This document shows positions 45,386-54,402 of a stretch of 64,000 nucleotides of DNA, piece by piece (position 1 is the first letter of the stretch; every line of letters begins with the position of its first letter). The notes beneath the pieces are model-generated. The model was given only the letters and a program-made list of their open reading frames with translations, searched no databases and was not told the DNA's origin. A program made the translations under genes and the position numbers. The DNA comes from Lysobacteraceae bacterium PS02065 (lineage in GTDB: Bacteria > Pseudomonadota > Gammaproteobacteria > Xanthomonadales > Rhodanobacteraceae), in the NCBI GenBank assembly GCA_029959555.1, contig JASCPI010000011.1, positions 1-64,000 of the forward strand. Direction: 5' to 3'.

Positions 45386-46594
45386 CTAGCGCACCATCTG
45401 GTTGATGTTGAAGACAGGCAGCAGGATCGCGAGCACGATGAACAGCACCATCCCGCCGACCAGGAGGATGACCGCGGGACCGAGGGCCGTCGTGAGCAGC
45501 GTGAGCCAGCGATCGAGGTCGCGCTGTTGCTGCGCGGCGGCTTCCTCGAGCATGCGCGGCAGTTCGCCGGACTTCTCGCCGCTCGCGACCAGGCGCAGCG
45601 CCACCGGCGGGAACTGCCCCGTCTCGCCGAGCGCACGCGCGAAGCCGCTGCCTTCGCGCACGCGCACCGCGGCTCGGCGCAAGGCTTCGCGCATGGGCAG
45701 GTTCGGCACCACCTGAGCGGCGATAGCGAGCGCATCGAGCAACGGCACGGCCGCACCGGCGAGCAGCGCGAGCGTGCGCGCGGCGCGCGTCGTGTTCGCC
45801 GCGCGCACGAGTCGCCCGACGAGCGGAAGGCGCAACTGCAGCGCATGCCAGCGCAGGCGTCGCGCATCGCTGCGCAGGGCGAGGCGCGCGGCCAGGACCA
45901 GTGCGACAATGACGACGAGGATCAGCACGCCCCAGTCGCGCAGCACGTCCGAAACCGCGATGAGCGCGCGCGTCGCGATCGGCAGGGCCTGCTGCATGCC
46001 CTGGAAGACGCCGACGATCTGCGGCACGACCCAGGTCAGCAGGCCGGCCACGACGGCGATCGCGACGAGGGTCAGGAGGATCGGGTAGGCGAGCGCGCCG
46101 ATGACCTTCTGGCGCAGTTCGTCGCGCGCCTCGGCGTAGTCGGCGAGCTTGGCGAGCACCGTGTCGAGATGACCCGACTGTTCGCCTGCAGCGACCGATG
46201 CACGGAAGATCTCGGGGAAGCTGTCGGGAAAGCCGCCCATGGCCTGGGCGAGGCTTGCGCCCTCCATGACACGTGCCCGCAGCGCGACCGTGAGCGCGCG
46301 CTGGCGTTCGTTGTCGTCCTGCTCGGCGAGGGCCCCGAGCGCCTCGTCGATCGGCAGGCCGGCGCGGACCAGCGTCGACAGCTGGCGCGTCAGCAGCGCG
46401 AGCTGCGCGCCCGAGAGTCCCCGCCGCGTGAAGGCTCCGCGTGTGCCGCGGCGCTCGTCGACCTCGTCGACCGCGAGCGGGTTGAGGCCGCGCTCGCGCA
46501 ACGTGGCGCGCACGCCGCGTGCGGTGTCGCCCTGCAGGACGCCACGCTGGGTCTTGCCGCTGCTGTCGAGGGCCTGGTAGGCGAACGCGGGCAA
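45386..46594 (-). CDS. Type II secretion/type IV pilus inner membrane protein, GspF family
   Basis: A TTG start at 46594 would give MPAFAYQALDSSGK, which matches GspF N-termini closely; an in-frame ATG at 46648 is the alternative and adds 18 residues without homology. The 402-residue protein carries two T2SSF domains (about 60-185 and 265-390), each with the pattern LTRQLSTLVRAGLPIDEAL and LVASGEKSGELP, and three membrane segments. It organises the inner-membrane platform of pseudopilus or pilus assembly. No other gsp or pil gene is adjacent. Confidence 0.82.
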   Translation of the reverse strand: MPAFAYQALDSSGKTQRGVLQGDTARGVRATLRERGLNPLAVDEVDERRGTRGAFTRRGLSGAQLALLTRQLSTLVRAGLPIDEALGALAEQDDNERQRALTVALRARVMEGASLAQAMGGFPDSFPEIFRASVAAGEQSGHLDTVLAKLADYAEARDELRQKVIGALAYPILLTLVAIAVVAGLLTWVVPQIVGVFQGMQQALPIATRALIAVSDVLRDWGVLILVVIVALVLAARLALRSDARRLRWHALQLRLPLVGRLVRAANTTRAARTLALLAGAAVPLLDALAIAAQVVPNLPMREALRRAAVRVREGSGFARALGETGQFPPVALRLVASGEKSGELPRMLEEAAAQQQRDLDRWLTLLTTALGPAVILLVGGMVLFIVLAILLPVFNINQMVR

Positions 46595-46655
46595 GAGACC
46601 ACCACGATGGACACGATCCGCGCATTGTCGCGCGAACGTGCGGTCCATGCGCAAC

Positions 46656-47522
46656 TCAGACGTAAAGGATCACCAGGAGCGTGGCGAGCCATCCGGCCAC
46701 GGCGGCGAGCAGCCACGGATCGCGCAGGGCGAGGCGGCTCGGATCCGCGCCTGCCGCGTCGCGGAACACGAGGCGCAGGTAGCGCAGCACGCCGAGGGCG
46801 ACCCAGGGTGTCGAATACACGAGGGGATTGTGCGCGTGGCGCGCGATCACGTCGGATGACAGCGTATAGAGCACGTAGGCGGCGATGACCGCGCCACCGA
46901 GGCCGCAGAGCGCACGTTCGATGCCGCGCACGTCGTACCCGCTGGCCGCGTGGGCTTCGCGTCCGCCGACGTGGACGAGGTCGCCATGCCGCTTGCCGAG
47001 GCCGAGCATCAGCGCGAGCAGCGTCGCCATGACGAGGATCCACAGGGTCAGTGGTACCTGTGCGGCGACACCGCCCGCGACGATGCGCAACGCGAATCCC
47101 GCGGCGATGATCGCGACGTCGACCCACGCGACCCGCTTGAGCCCCCCCGAGTAGGCGAGCTGCACGAGCAGGTACGCGAGCACGACCCAGGTGAGCCGCG
47201 TCGACACCGTGGCCGTGATCGCGAGCGAGGCCACGGCGAGTGCTCCGGAGAATGCGAGTGCGGTCGGGCGCGCCACGGCACCGCGGGCGACCGGCCGGCG
47301 CGACTTGACCGGATGGTGGCGGTCGCGCGCAGCGTCCAGCACGTCGTTGAGTGCATAGACCGCGGACGAGGCCAGGCAGAACGCGAGGACGGCGACGAGG
47401 GTCCTCGACAAGGCGGACGGGTCGAGGAGCTCGTGGCCGAAGAACAGCGGCAGGAGCACGAAGCCGTTCTTGATCCACTGCGCGGGGCGTGCGAGCTCGG
47501 CCAGCGCGCGCGCCGTGTGCAT
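46656..47522 (-). CDS. UbiA-family prenyltransferase (DPPR-synthase-like)
   Basis: This 288-residue protein has about eight membrane helices and the UbiA metal-binding motifs NDVLDAARDRHHPVKSRRP and a second region YSGGLKRVAWVDV. The opening ARPAQWIKNGFVLLPLFFG is typical of decaprenylphosphoryl-5-phosphoribose synthase-like members (Rv3806c group). The product is therefore probably a polyprenyl-phosphate sugar intermediate, but the class also includes quinone-pathway enzymes, so this is moderate confidence. It sits between the GspF-like gene and the C25 peptidase on the minus strand. Confidence 0.78.
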   Translation of the reverse strand: MHTARALAELARPAQWIKNGFVLLPLFFGHELLDPSALSRTLVAVLAFCLASSAVYALNDVLDAARDRHHPVKSRRPVARGAVARPTALAFSGALAVASLAITATVSTRLTWVVLAYLLVQLAYSGGLKRVAWVDVAIIAAGFALRIVAGGVAAQVPLTLWILVMATLLALMLGLGKRHGDLVHVGGREAHAASGYDVRGIERALCGLGGAVIAAYVLYTLSSDVIARHAHNPLVYSTPWVALGVLRYLRLVFRDAAGADPSRLALRDPWLLAAVAGWLATLLVILYV

Positions 47523-47525
47523 CGA

Positions 47526-50279
47526 TCAGTTTCCGGCGACGAGCTTCACATCGGGGTTGACGTGCTCGAAGCCGCCGGCCGTGAGCCGGTCGGCCACGAA
47601 CGGCAGTTCCACGCCGATGGCGGCCGTCGGTGCCGCGGCTTCGGGAGTCTCCGCCGCGGCTGGCTCGGACTTGAACCAGTCCAGCCATGCCCAGCGCGAC
47701 TCCGCGGGAGCGCGGCGGATGTCGTCGAGGTTCACGCCGACGCTCGCGTCGCGGCCCGTGCGCAGGTCGGCCGCGTACACACGCACGCCGTGGGCGGTCT
47801 TGCCCCCGGCGAGCGTCGGCATCGGCACGCGGAATCGGGCTTCGTTGCTCGTATGGCTGGTCGACGCGATCTTGGCGCCTTCGGCATCCAGCCAGTCGAT
47901 GTCGACGCGGCCATCGAAACCGTTGCCCGGCAGCGAGACGAGCAGGCCCGGGTTCCAGCGCGATTCGTCGAAGACGATCTGGGCGCGGTCGCGCGGGCGC
48001 TCGAGCACCAGCGCGGGGTCGCCGAGCAGGTTGTACATCTCCACGAGCGTGCGGTCGGTGATCGACTTCTTCGCGCGCACGATGCCTTCGCCGATCGTCG
48101 CTCCGGGCGTCAGCAGCTCGCCCACGAGCGCCTTGCTGTAGGTCGTCGACGGCGCATTGCGCCACGAGGCCGCGAACACCGCGACGGCGCCCTTGTCGCG
48201 CTCGCGCAGGAAGCGCTCGCCGATCGAATCCTCGCTCGGGTTGTCGAATGGCGCCGAATAGCACGTCATCGACAGGATCATCGGCAGCTTGCCGTGGTTG
48301 GTCAGGTTGCTGACGTCGTCCAGGGTGAAGAGGTCGTGGTTCTTGCGGATGTCCGGCGGGCCGGTGCGCCAGATGTAGCGGCCTCCGTGCCCGAGGAAGT
48401 GAACGAGCAGCTGTCCCTCGTTGATGCCGTCCTTGATCGCGGACTGGTGGTTGAGGTTGTCGGCTTCCGACGCGCTCGCGTAGATGCGGTCGGCCGTGAA
48501 GCCTTCGGCGCCGATCGTGTCGGCGATGTCGTTGGACACCTTCTTGAAATGGTCCGACTCGTCGGTGATGAACATGACGTCGCGACGCCAGTTGCCGAGC
48601 TGCGGCGTGCGCACGTAGTTGATCGTCTTCTCGACGATGCCCGCGACCTCGTCCGGGGTGACGACCGGGAAGCGGCCGACCGCGACCGTCGGGTGGTAGC
48701 CGTCACCGACGATGCCGTACGGGTTGTCGCTGGCCGACTGGCCTTCCGGAGACGGGTATTGCCAGGTCGGGATCAGGTTGCGGCCCGCGAACTTCGGCGC
48801 ATCCGCACCGTAGGACGTGCCCTGGATGCCGGCGAAATGACCGGAGTAGGCGAGCTCGTGCATGTTGTTGGAGAACTTCGCGTAGCGCAGGTCGTTCTCG
48901 GTGTTGTTGCGGATGTCGAAACTCGCGTCGCCGACGAGCAGCAGGAAGCGCGGCTTGGGCTCGGGCCAGTGTTCGTGGGCGTGGTTGACGAGGTTGCGGA
49001 TCCCCATCGGATGCACGATGCCGTGGTTGAACTGGTCGTACACGTCGGAAACGTCGATCGTCGCCACCTTGAGCCCGCGCTCGCGATGGAACTCGGCGAG
49101 CGGGCTGATCGCGTCGCGCAGGGTTTCATGCGTGACGATGAGGTAGTCGTAGCCTTGCGAAGGTGCGCGCCAGTCGTCCGCGGCCATGGCCCGCACGAGC
49201 TTCGGGGCCGCGAGGGTGCCGTCCACGACAGGCAGCTGTTCGACGCCGGCCGGAGCCGCCGCGAAGCGATGGCGCTGTCCGGGCATCCGGGTCCCGCTGC
49301 GGCGCACGCCGTCCATGCCGTAGAGCGTCAACGACTCCGAGCCGCTCCACGTCAGCTCGATCGAGCGGGAGCCGTCGCCGGTGACGCGGAACGGCAGTGC
49401 ACCCGCATCGAGGTTGCCGTTCACGCCGAAGCGGAACTCCGCCCAGTTGAACATGATGACGTCGACGACCGGATTGGTCTTGTCCCACGCATTCATGCGC
49501 TTGGGAACGGACAGGGCCAGACGGTTCTCGCGCGGCTTCAGGGCCGACACGGGAACCGTGATCGTCTTGGTGACCTCGTCCCGGCCGTCCCAGGAAAGCG
49601 GCGTCGGCGTGCCGCCGTTGATCGAGACCTGAAGCGCGTGGTCGGCAATCTTGTCCACGCCCGGTCGGATGACGGCGCGCGACAGGCCGCGAAGGTTGAG
49701 CGTGACCTCCGCCTTGCCCGGGCCCGGCGCGAGATCCGGCAGGTCGAAGCCGAATTCGAATGGCGCAGGGTCGGCGTGGGTCAGCTTCGCCCACTGCCAG
49801 ACGTCCGGTTCCTCGCCCGGCTTCTGCTGGCTCTGGTCGAGCCGGATCATGAGGTTTTCCTGCTCGTAGTGCAGCTGGCGGTCGAGGCCGGCGACGCCGG
49901 TCTGGTCCGCGGCGACCTCCTGCATGCGCGCATGCTCGCCATCGGCGGCGCGCAACTGGTAGACGTTGTTGACGCTGAAGGGGTCGAACCAGCTTTCCGG
50001 TCCGTGCAGCTGCTGGCCGACCCACTCGATGCGGTCGCCCGGCCCGAAGCGGCCGTCGCCACCGTCGACGATCCGGATCGGTACCGGCTGGCCCTTGTTC
50101 GTCAGAACGAGGCGGTCGCTCGCGCAGTCGGCGAGGCCCGGCGCGTGGCTGGAGACGGTGGCGTGATCGAGCGCGTAGACGCCGGTCGTTTCGATCTCCA
50201 CGTGCAGCGCGCCCTCGCATGCGAGGACGAGCGAGGGGCACACGGCGAGGGCGGCGAGGATGATGCGGGATCGGGTCAT
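47526..50279 (-). CDS. Large secreted C25 (gingipain-type) cysteine peptidase
   Basis: The start MTRSRIILAALAVCPS gives 917 residues with a signal peptide ending near LVLACEG, possibly a lipoprotein-type site. An N-terminal beta region is followed by a C25 peptidase domain (about 380-760) with catalytic His in FLGHGGRYIW and Cys in MTCYSAPFDNP. A C-terminal Ig-like domain follows. Gingipains are cysteine proteases with Arg/Lys specificity; specificity here is unknown. Such proteins are common in T9SS bacteria but a T9SS is not expected here, so export to the surface probably uses another route. Confidence 0.85.
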   Translation of the reverse strand: MTRSRIILAALAVCPSLVLACEGALHVEIETTGVYALDHATVSSHAPGLADCASDRLVLTNKGQPVPIRIVDGGDGRFGPGDRIEWVGQQLHGPESWFDPFSVNNVYQLRAADGEHARMQEVAADQTGVAGLDRQLHYEQENLMIRLDQSQQKPGEEPDVWQWAKLTHADPAPFEFGFDLPDLAPGPGKAEVTLNLRGLSRAVIRPGVDKIADHALQVSINGGTPTPLSWDGRDEVTKTITVPVSALKPRENRLALSVPKRMNAWDKTNPVVDVIMFNWAEFRFGVNGNLDAGALPFRVTGDGSRSIELTWSGSESLTLYGMDGVRRSGTRMPGQRHRFAAAPAGVEQLPVVDGTLAAPKLVRAMAADDWRAPSQGYDYLIVTHETLRDAISPLAEFHRERGLKVATIDVSDVYDQFNHGIVHPMGIRNLVNHAHEHWPEPKPRFLLLVGDASFDIRNNTENDLRYAKFSNNMHELAYSGHFAGIQGTSYGADAPKFAGRNLIPTWQYPSPEGQSASDNPYGIVGDGYHPTVAVGRFPVVTPDEVAGIVEKTINYVRTPQLGNWRRDVMFITDESDHFKKVSNDIADTIGAEGFTADRIYASASEADNLNHQSAIKDGINEGQLLVHFLGHGGRYIWRTGPPDIRKNHDLFTLDDVSNLTNHGKLPMILSMTCYSAPFDNPSEDSIGERFLRERDKGAVAVFAASWRNAPSTTYSKALVGELLTPGATIGEGIVRAKKSITDRTLVEMYNLLGDPALVLERPRDRAQIVFDESRWNPGLLVSLPGNGFDGRVDIDWLDAEGAKIASTSHTSNEARFRVPMPTLAGGKTAHGVRVYAADLRTGRDASVGVNLDDIRRAPAESRWAWLDWFKSEPAAAETPEAAAPTAAIGVELPFVADRLTAGGFEHVNPDVKLVAGN

Positions 50280-50476
50280 GTCGATGCGGAACCTGATGGC
50301 GGAATACGCCCAAGGGGCTACCGCAGGCAAGGCCAACGAGAGTAGCCGTGGCAGGGGAAACGCGCAAGAATCAACCGGTTGTCACCACTTCGAGTGCGGG
50401 CGCACGTCCGCGGGACCCTGTTCATGATCCTTGAGTGCATGCAAAAGTTCGCGCCGGTGCGCCGGGCATTCCATCG

Positions 50477-52054
50477 ATGACGACGATGGCCGGTCTCTCG
50501 CCCAGGGCGGTCAGTTCGATCCGTGACGTCGAACGCCATCTCGCCCGCGGCGACGTGCGGAGCGCGGAGCACGCGCTTCCGGCAGCGCTCGTCTACGCCG
50601 GTGGCCACGCATCCGTACAGCGTCTCGCGGCACGTGTCGCGCAGTCGGCGCGGCGTTTTCCGGAGGCCGTCTCGATCCTCCGGGACCTCGTCCGGGCTGC
50701 GCCGGACGACATCGATGCGCTCGCGGCGCTGGCGGCGATGCAGCTGGAAGGAGGGTTCTTCGACGATGCCGCCGCGTCGTGGGCCGAGGTCTGCGCGCGT
50801 CGCCCCTCGGCGGCGGCATGGCTCGAGTACGGCGTCGCGCTCGATCAGTCCGCGAGCACGCAGCAGGCCCTCGAGGTCGTCGACAAGGTTCTCGCGATCG
50901 AGCCCGGTCACGCACGTGCACGGCTCCTGCGTGCCCGCGTGCTGCAGGCACTCGGCGACACGGCAGGTACGGCTTCCGAATACCGCCGGCTCATCGCCGA
51001 CGGGCATCACGTCGCCGCGGCATGGTTCGCGCTGCTCGACATCAAGACCGTCGCCCTGGACGAGGCGGAAGTCGAGTCGCTCGCACGTTTCGCGGGCTCC
51101 CCGAAGCGTACGCCGGAGGAGCGTACCCTGCTCGATTTCGCCCTCGCGCGCGTGCACGAGGGCGTCGGCGATTACGCCGCCGCCGCGGCGGCGCTCGACC
51201 GCGCCAACGCCTCGGTGCGGTCGAGGTCGCGATGGGATGCGCGCGCGCATCACGCCTACGTGGACAGGCTCCTCGCGGAGCCCGTGGCCCAAGGGGATGC
51301 CTCGCGCGGGAGCGAAGTCATCTTCATCGTCGGCTTGCCGCGCTCGGGGTCGACGCTCCTCGAGCAGATCCTCGCCGCGCATCCGTCGGTCGAGGGCGCG
51401 AGTGAGCTTCCCGACCTGCAGGCGGTCATCGCCACGGAATCGCGTCGGCGTGGACGGACGTTCCCGGAATGGGTCCGGGGAGCCTCGCCGGCCGACTGGC
51501 AGCGGTTGGGCGACGAGTACCTCGCGCGAACCGCGCGCTGGCGGACGACGCGACCCGTGTCCACCGACAAGGCCCCGGAAAACTGGCAGTACGCCGGCGT
51601 GATCGCCGCGATGCTGCCCGGGGCGCGCATCGTCGACAGCCGCCGCGACGCGGTCGAGACGTGCTGGTCCTGCTACAAGCAGCTGTTCGCGCCCGGGCGC
51701 GTCGAGTTCACCTACTCGCTCGACGACCTCGCGGCATACTGGTCCGACTACCTTCGGGCCAGCGCGCACTGGAGCCGCTCGCAACCCTCGCGCTACCGCG
51801 TGTTCAGGTACGACGACCTGCTCGCGGACACCGAGGCGACGACGCGCGCGCTGCTGGCGTTCTGCGGCCTGGATTTCGACGAGGCGTGCCTGGACCCGCG
51901 CCGCGCGATGCGGGCGATCCGCACCAGCAGCTCGGCCCAGGTCCGCGAGGGCCTGGATCGCGGCACGGCGCGCGGGAATCGCTACGGTCCCGTCCTCGAC
52001 ATCCTGCGCGCCAAGCTCGGCGAGCCGGCATGGCAACCCCGAGGGCAGCGTTGA
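50477..52054 (+). CDS. TPR-sulfotransferase family protein
   Basis: This protein (about 525 residues from ATG 50477, with another ATG at 50486) has N-terminal TPR-like helical repeats (about 15-270) and a C-terminal sulfotransferase domain. The PAPS 5'-phosphosulfate loop is VGLPRSGSTLLEQIL, followed by SELPDLQ, DKAPENW and a SRRDAVETCWSCYKQLF region that matches the 3'-phosphate binding stretch. The family transfers sulfate from PAPS to unknown acceptors. No PAPS synthesis genes are adjacent. Confidence 0.83.
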   Translation: MTTMAGLSPRAVSSIRDVERHLARGDVRSAEHALPAALVYAGGHASVQRLAARVAQSARRFPEAVSILRDLVRAAPDDIDALAALAAMQLEGGFFDDAAASWAEVCARRPSAAAWLEYGVALDQSASTQQALEVVDKVLAIEPGHARARLLRARVLQALGDTAGTASEYRRLIADGHHVAAAWFALLDIKTVALDEAEVESLARFAGSPKRTPEERTLLDFALARVHEGVGDYAAAAAALDRANASVRSRSRWDARAHHAYVDRLLAEPVAQGDASRGSEVIFIVGLPRSGSTLLEQILAAHPSVEGASELPDLQAVIATESRRRGRTFPEWVRGASPADWQRLGDEYLARTARWRTTRPVSTDKAPENWQYAGVIAAMLPGARIVDSRRDAVETCWSCYKQLFAPGRVEFTYSLDDLAAYWSDYLRASAHWSRSQPSRYRVFRYDDLLADTEATTRALLAFCGLDFDEACLDPRRAMRAIRTSSSAQVREGLDRGTARGNRYGPVLDILRAKLGEPAWQPRGQR

Positions 52055-52270
52055 CACGGCGCGCCGCGATCCGCAAGATCGCATGCGTGACCGTGTTATG
52101 TCATGGCCATGAGCTTGCGCGACAGCCGGAAGTAAGGCTGCGCCACCGTACCGCACCCCGCACGTCGTGCGAGCCGCGCCCGGTGGCGTTCGTCCCAGAG
52201 GGAGATGTCCGGGACACGTGCTCTTCATTCGGGTGTACAGCGCTTTTCAATCCAACTTGGGGATTTCGAA

Positions 52271-52858
52271 ATGCTTTCGCAGAACCTGCTTCGTCGCACC
52301 ATCAGCCGTCGTCTCGCCGCCGCCGCCGCCGTGTCGCTGTTCGCCATGACGTCGGGCTCCGCCTTTGCAGTGGTCGTCTGCAGCACTGCTCCGATTTCGG
52401 TGCCGTCGACGTTTGATGGCGCCTACATCAATTTCGCAACGGGCGGGACTGGAACCAGCGGCGGGTCCACGCCGGGCTGGGACTTCAATCCGTACCTGAA
52501 CTCGACCGCGATCGGCTTTTTCTGGAACAACACTCCGGCCAACACCAGCGGTGGCGTCGGCGTGACCGGTGGCACGTACACCGTTCTCGCGAGCGGCACG
52601 TCGATCTCGTCCGCGTCGACCTTCATCAACACGACGTCCACGGCTTCTGCGGCCAACTTTGCCGCCGGTTCCGGCTATCTCGGTTTCCGCTTCAACAATG
52701 AAGCGACCGGTGCGGTCAACTATGGCTGGGCGATGCTGCAGACGCAGCAGCCGAGCGGCCTGCCCGCGACGATCACGCAGTACTGCTACGAGAACGACGG
52801 CAGCGCGATCACGGCCGGCACCACGCCGGTGTCGCTGCAGAGCTTCTCGGTCGACTGA
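52271..52858 (+). CDS. Small secreted protein of unknown function
   Basis: This 195-residue protein starts at MLSQNLLRRTISRRL, with GGGGA about 8 bases upstream. It has a basic N-region and signal peptide (LAAAAAVSLFAMTSGSAFA). The mature part is rich in Gly, Ser, Thr and Asn with beta character (STFINTTSTASA) and ends LQSFSVD. Two cysteines (VVCSTAP and QYCYEND) may pair. I recognise no family. A bidirectional terminator lies right after its stop. Confidence 0.75.
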   Translation: MLSQNLLRRTISRRLAAAAAVSLFAMTSGSAFAVVVCSTAPISVPSTFDGAYINFATGGTGTSGGSTPGWDFNPYLNSTAIGFFWNNTPANTSGGVGVTGGTYTVLASGTSISSASTFINTTSTASAANFAAGSGYLGFRFNNEATGAVNYGWAMLQTQQPSGLPATITQYCYENDGSAITAGTTPVSLQSFSVD

Positions 52859-52884
52859 CCGAGTACTCCAGTCGTTGCGTACCG

Positions 52885-52914
52885 AAAAGCGGGCTTCGGC
52901 CCGCTTTTCTTTTC
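52885..52914. terminator. Bidirectional intrinsic terminator
   Basis: A perfect 10-bp stem (52885-52894 with 52899-52908) with a UUCG-type loop (52895-52898) and flanking A and T tracts lies between the converging secreted-protein gene and mtfA. The T run continues to 52914. On the minus strand the A tract serves as the T run. Confidence 0.88.
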
Positions 52915-53671
52915 AGCGGAACAATCGCCGCAGCAAGGCCGCCACGGTCGGCAGATCGTGCTCCAGGGCCTGCGGTGTGGAGAACCACGCCTCGGCGGCG
53001 ACCGCGAAGAACTCCTCCGGACTCTCCGCTGCGTAGGGATCGATGCCCGTCTCTTCGCCGTCGTCGACCCTCGCGGTGAACGCGTCGTAGGCGGCCTGCA
53101 TCGTCGCGATCCACTCGCGCCGGGACATGCCGTCCGGAAGTCGCGGCACGCCGTTCATCGCACCATCGAGCATGTCGAGCTTGTGCGCGATCTCGTGCAC
53201 GACGACGTTGAGCCCTTCGAAGGGATGGGCAAGGTCTTCCTGCACGTCGGCCCACGACAGGATCACCGGTCCCCGCTCCCAGGCTTCGCCGATGAGTTCC
53301 TCGTCGCCTTCGGTGACCACGCCCGTGTGCTCGTCGTGGTGTTCGCGCCTTACGCGGAATCCGCCTGGATAGACGATCACCTCCGACCACCCTTCGAGCC
53401 ATTCGAAGCCCCGTTCGAGCACGGGCAGGCAGGCCAGGGCGGCGATCGCGAGGCATTGCCGGTCGGTGAGGTCGTGGCCACCGGCTGCACTGAACGACTT
53501 GCGCGCGAGGAAGCGCGCCGCAAGCTGGCGAAGCATCCCGCGTTCGCGTTCGTCGAGCGTGCTGAACAGGTCGCTGGATGCGACCAGATCCCGCCAGTTC
53601 GCATCGTCGATCGCAGGCACCGGACGCGGGACGCCGCCCCATGCGTTGCGCAATCGGGAAAGCCAACTCAT
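52913..53671 (-). CDS. mtfA: MtfA-like zinc peptidase
   Basis: This 252-residue protein has the metalloprotease motif NVVVHEIAHKLDMLDG (HExxH) and the family context EEFFAVAAEAWF, supplying a Glu. In E. coli MtfA binds the Mlc repressor and so affects glucose-phosphotransferase expression, and has peptidase activity. Whether Mlc exists here is unknown. It is transcribed toward the shared terminator. Confidence 0.92.
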   Translation of the reverse strand: MSWLSRLRNAWGGVPRPVPAIDDANWRDLVASSDLFSTLDERERGMLRQLAARFLARKSFSAAGGHDLTDRQCLAIAALACLPVLERGFEWLEGWSEVIVYPGGFRVRREHHDEHTGVVTEGDEELIGEAWERGPVILSWADVQEDLAHPFEGLNVVVHEIAHKLDMLDGAMNGVPRLPDGMSRREWIATMQAAYDAFTARVDDGEETGIDPYAAESPEEFFAVAAEAWFSTPQALEHDLPTVAALLRRLFR

Positions 53672-53708
53672 GCGCGACGATGCGCGCGGAGAGATGGCGT
53701 CACGCGCG

Positions 53709-54116
53709 TTACTTGATCGCGCCGGGAACGAGCGATTGCCAGCGGTTCGCGCTGCGGGGCTTGGCGGGGACGCCGGGGGTCGCGGCGGGAATCACCGCGC
53801 GAGGCCCTGCCGACGGTGTCGACGTGGCGGCGGATTCCGCGTGGTCGTCATCGCGTGCGGGGGCGAGGTCGGCCTGTCCCGGAGATTCGGCGCCGCGGAC
53901 ATAACGTCCCGAGCCGATGGTGCCGACGCCAACGCTTCGCTCACCCGATCCCATGCCGGGCGAATGCGCGAGGCTGGTATCGTCGAGTGCGGCAGGCTCG
54001 TCCTGCGCCGACATCACGCCGCTGCCACCCATCGAGAATTCGGCCGCAGCGGCGCCTGCCGCACCCGCGATGAGCAGGACGGAGAGGCAAGCCAGGGTCA
54101 ATCTGCGCGTGTTCAT
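53709..54116 (-). CDS. Small secreted protein of unknown function
   Basis: The start at MNTRRLTLACLSV has AGGAGA 6 bases upstream, giving 135 residues. A signal peptide (LTLACLSVLLIAGAAGAAAA) is followed by a low-complexity, Ala/Ser/Pro/Asp-rich mature part. I recognise no domain. It lies between mtfA and the fakAB operon; the upstream gap of 286 bp has the operator-like palindrome for the other strand. Confidence 0.6.
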   Translation of the reverse strand: MNTRRLTLACLSVLLIAGAAGAAAAEFSMGGSGVMSAQDEPAALDDTSLAHSPGMGSGERSVGVGTIGSGRYVRGAESPGQADLAPARDDDHAESAATSTPSAGPRAVIPAATPGVPAKPRSANRWQSLVPGAIK

Positions 54117-54301
54117 TTCTCGTCTCCTTGCCACGCTGTACGAGACCGATCGGCGCCGGTGGGCTCCCGATCGTCTCACGATCGGCGTCCCGACTCCAGC
54201 GCGCGCCGGCGGTGGATGACCATCGACGTGTAGCAGTGAACGTGCCAGAGGTCATGGGCCCTTTGAAATCAGTGGGTTGACATGTTGCGGGTATCACCTT
54301 T

Positions 54302-54319
54302 CGTGTCCGGCCGGACACG
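54302..54319. promoter_or_regulatory. Perfect 18-bp palindrome upstream of fakAB operon
   Basis: CGTGTCCGGCCGGACACG is its own reverse complement. A partial copy of its right arm (TGTCGGACAC) follows at 54330-54339. A TTGACA lies just upstream at 54277-54282, but no good -10 was found. The position 84 bp before the fakAB start suggests an operator for a dimeric regulator. Confidence 0.5.
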
Positions 54320-54402
54320 ATGTGGACGCTGTCGGACACGCCGCCGTCCGCTGCGATGCGCCGCAGCGCGACCGTCCCGCGCTCAATGGCTAGACTCGCG
54401 CG

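Noticed and set aside
46950..50345. Plus-strand open frame of about 1130 codons
   Set aside because: Antisense to the UbiA-like and C25 peptidase genes, which have clear family motifs.
54277..54300. TTGACA as a promoter -35 for fakAB
   Set aside because: No acceptable -10 hexamer 16-18 bases downstream; kept only as context for the palindrome.
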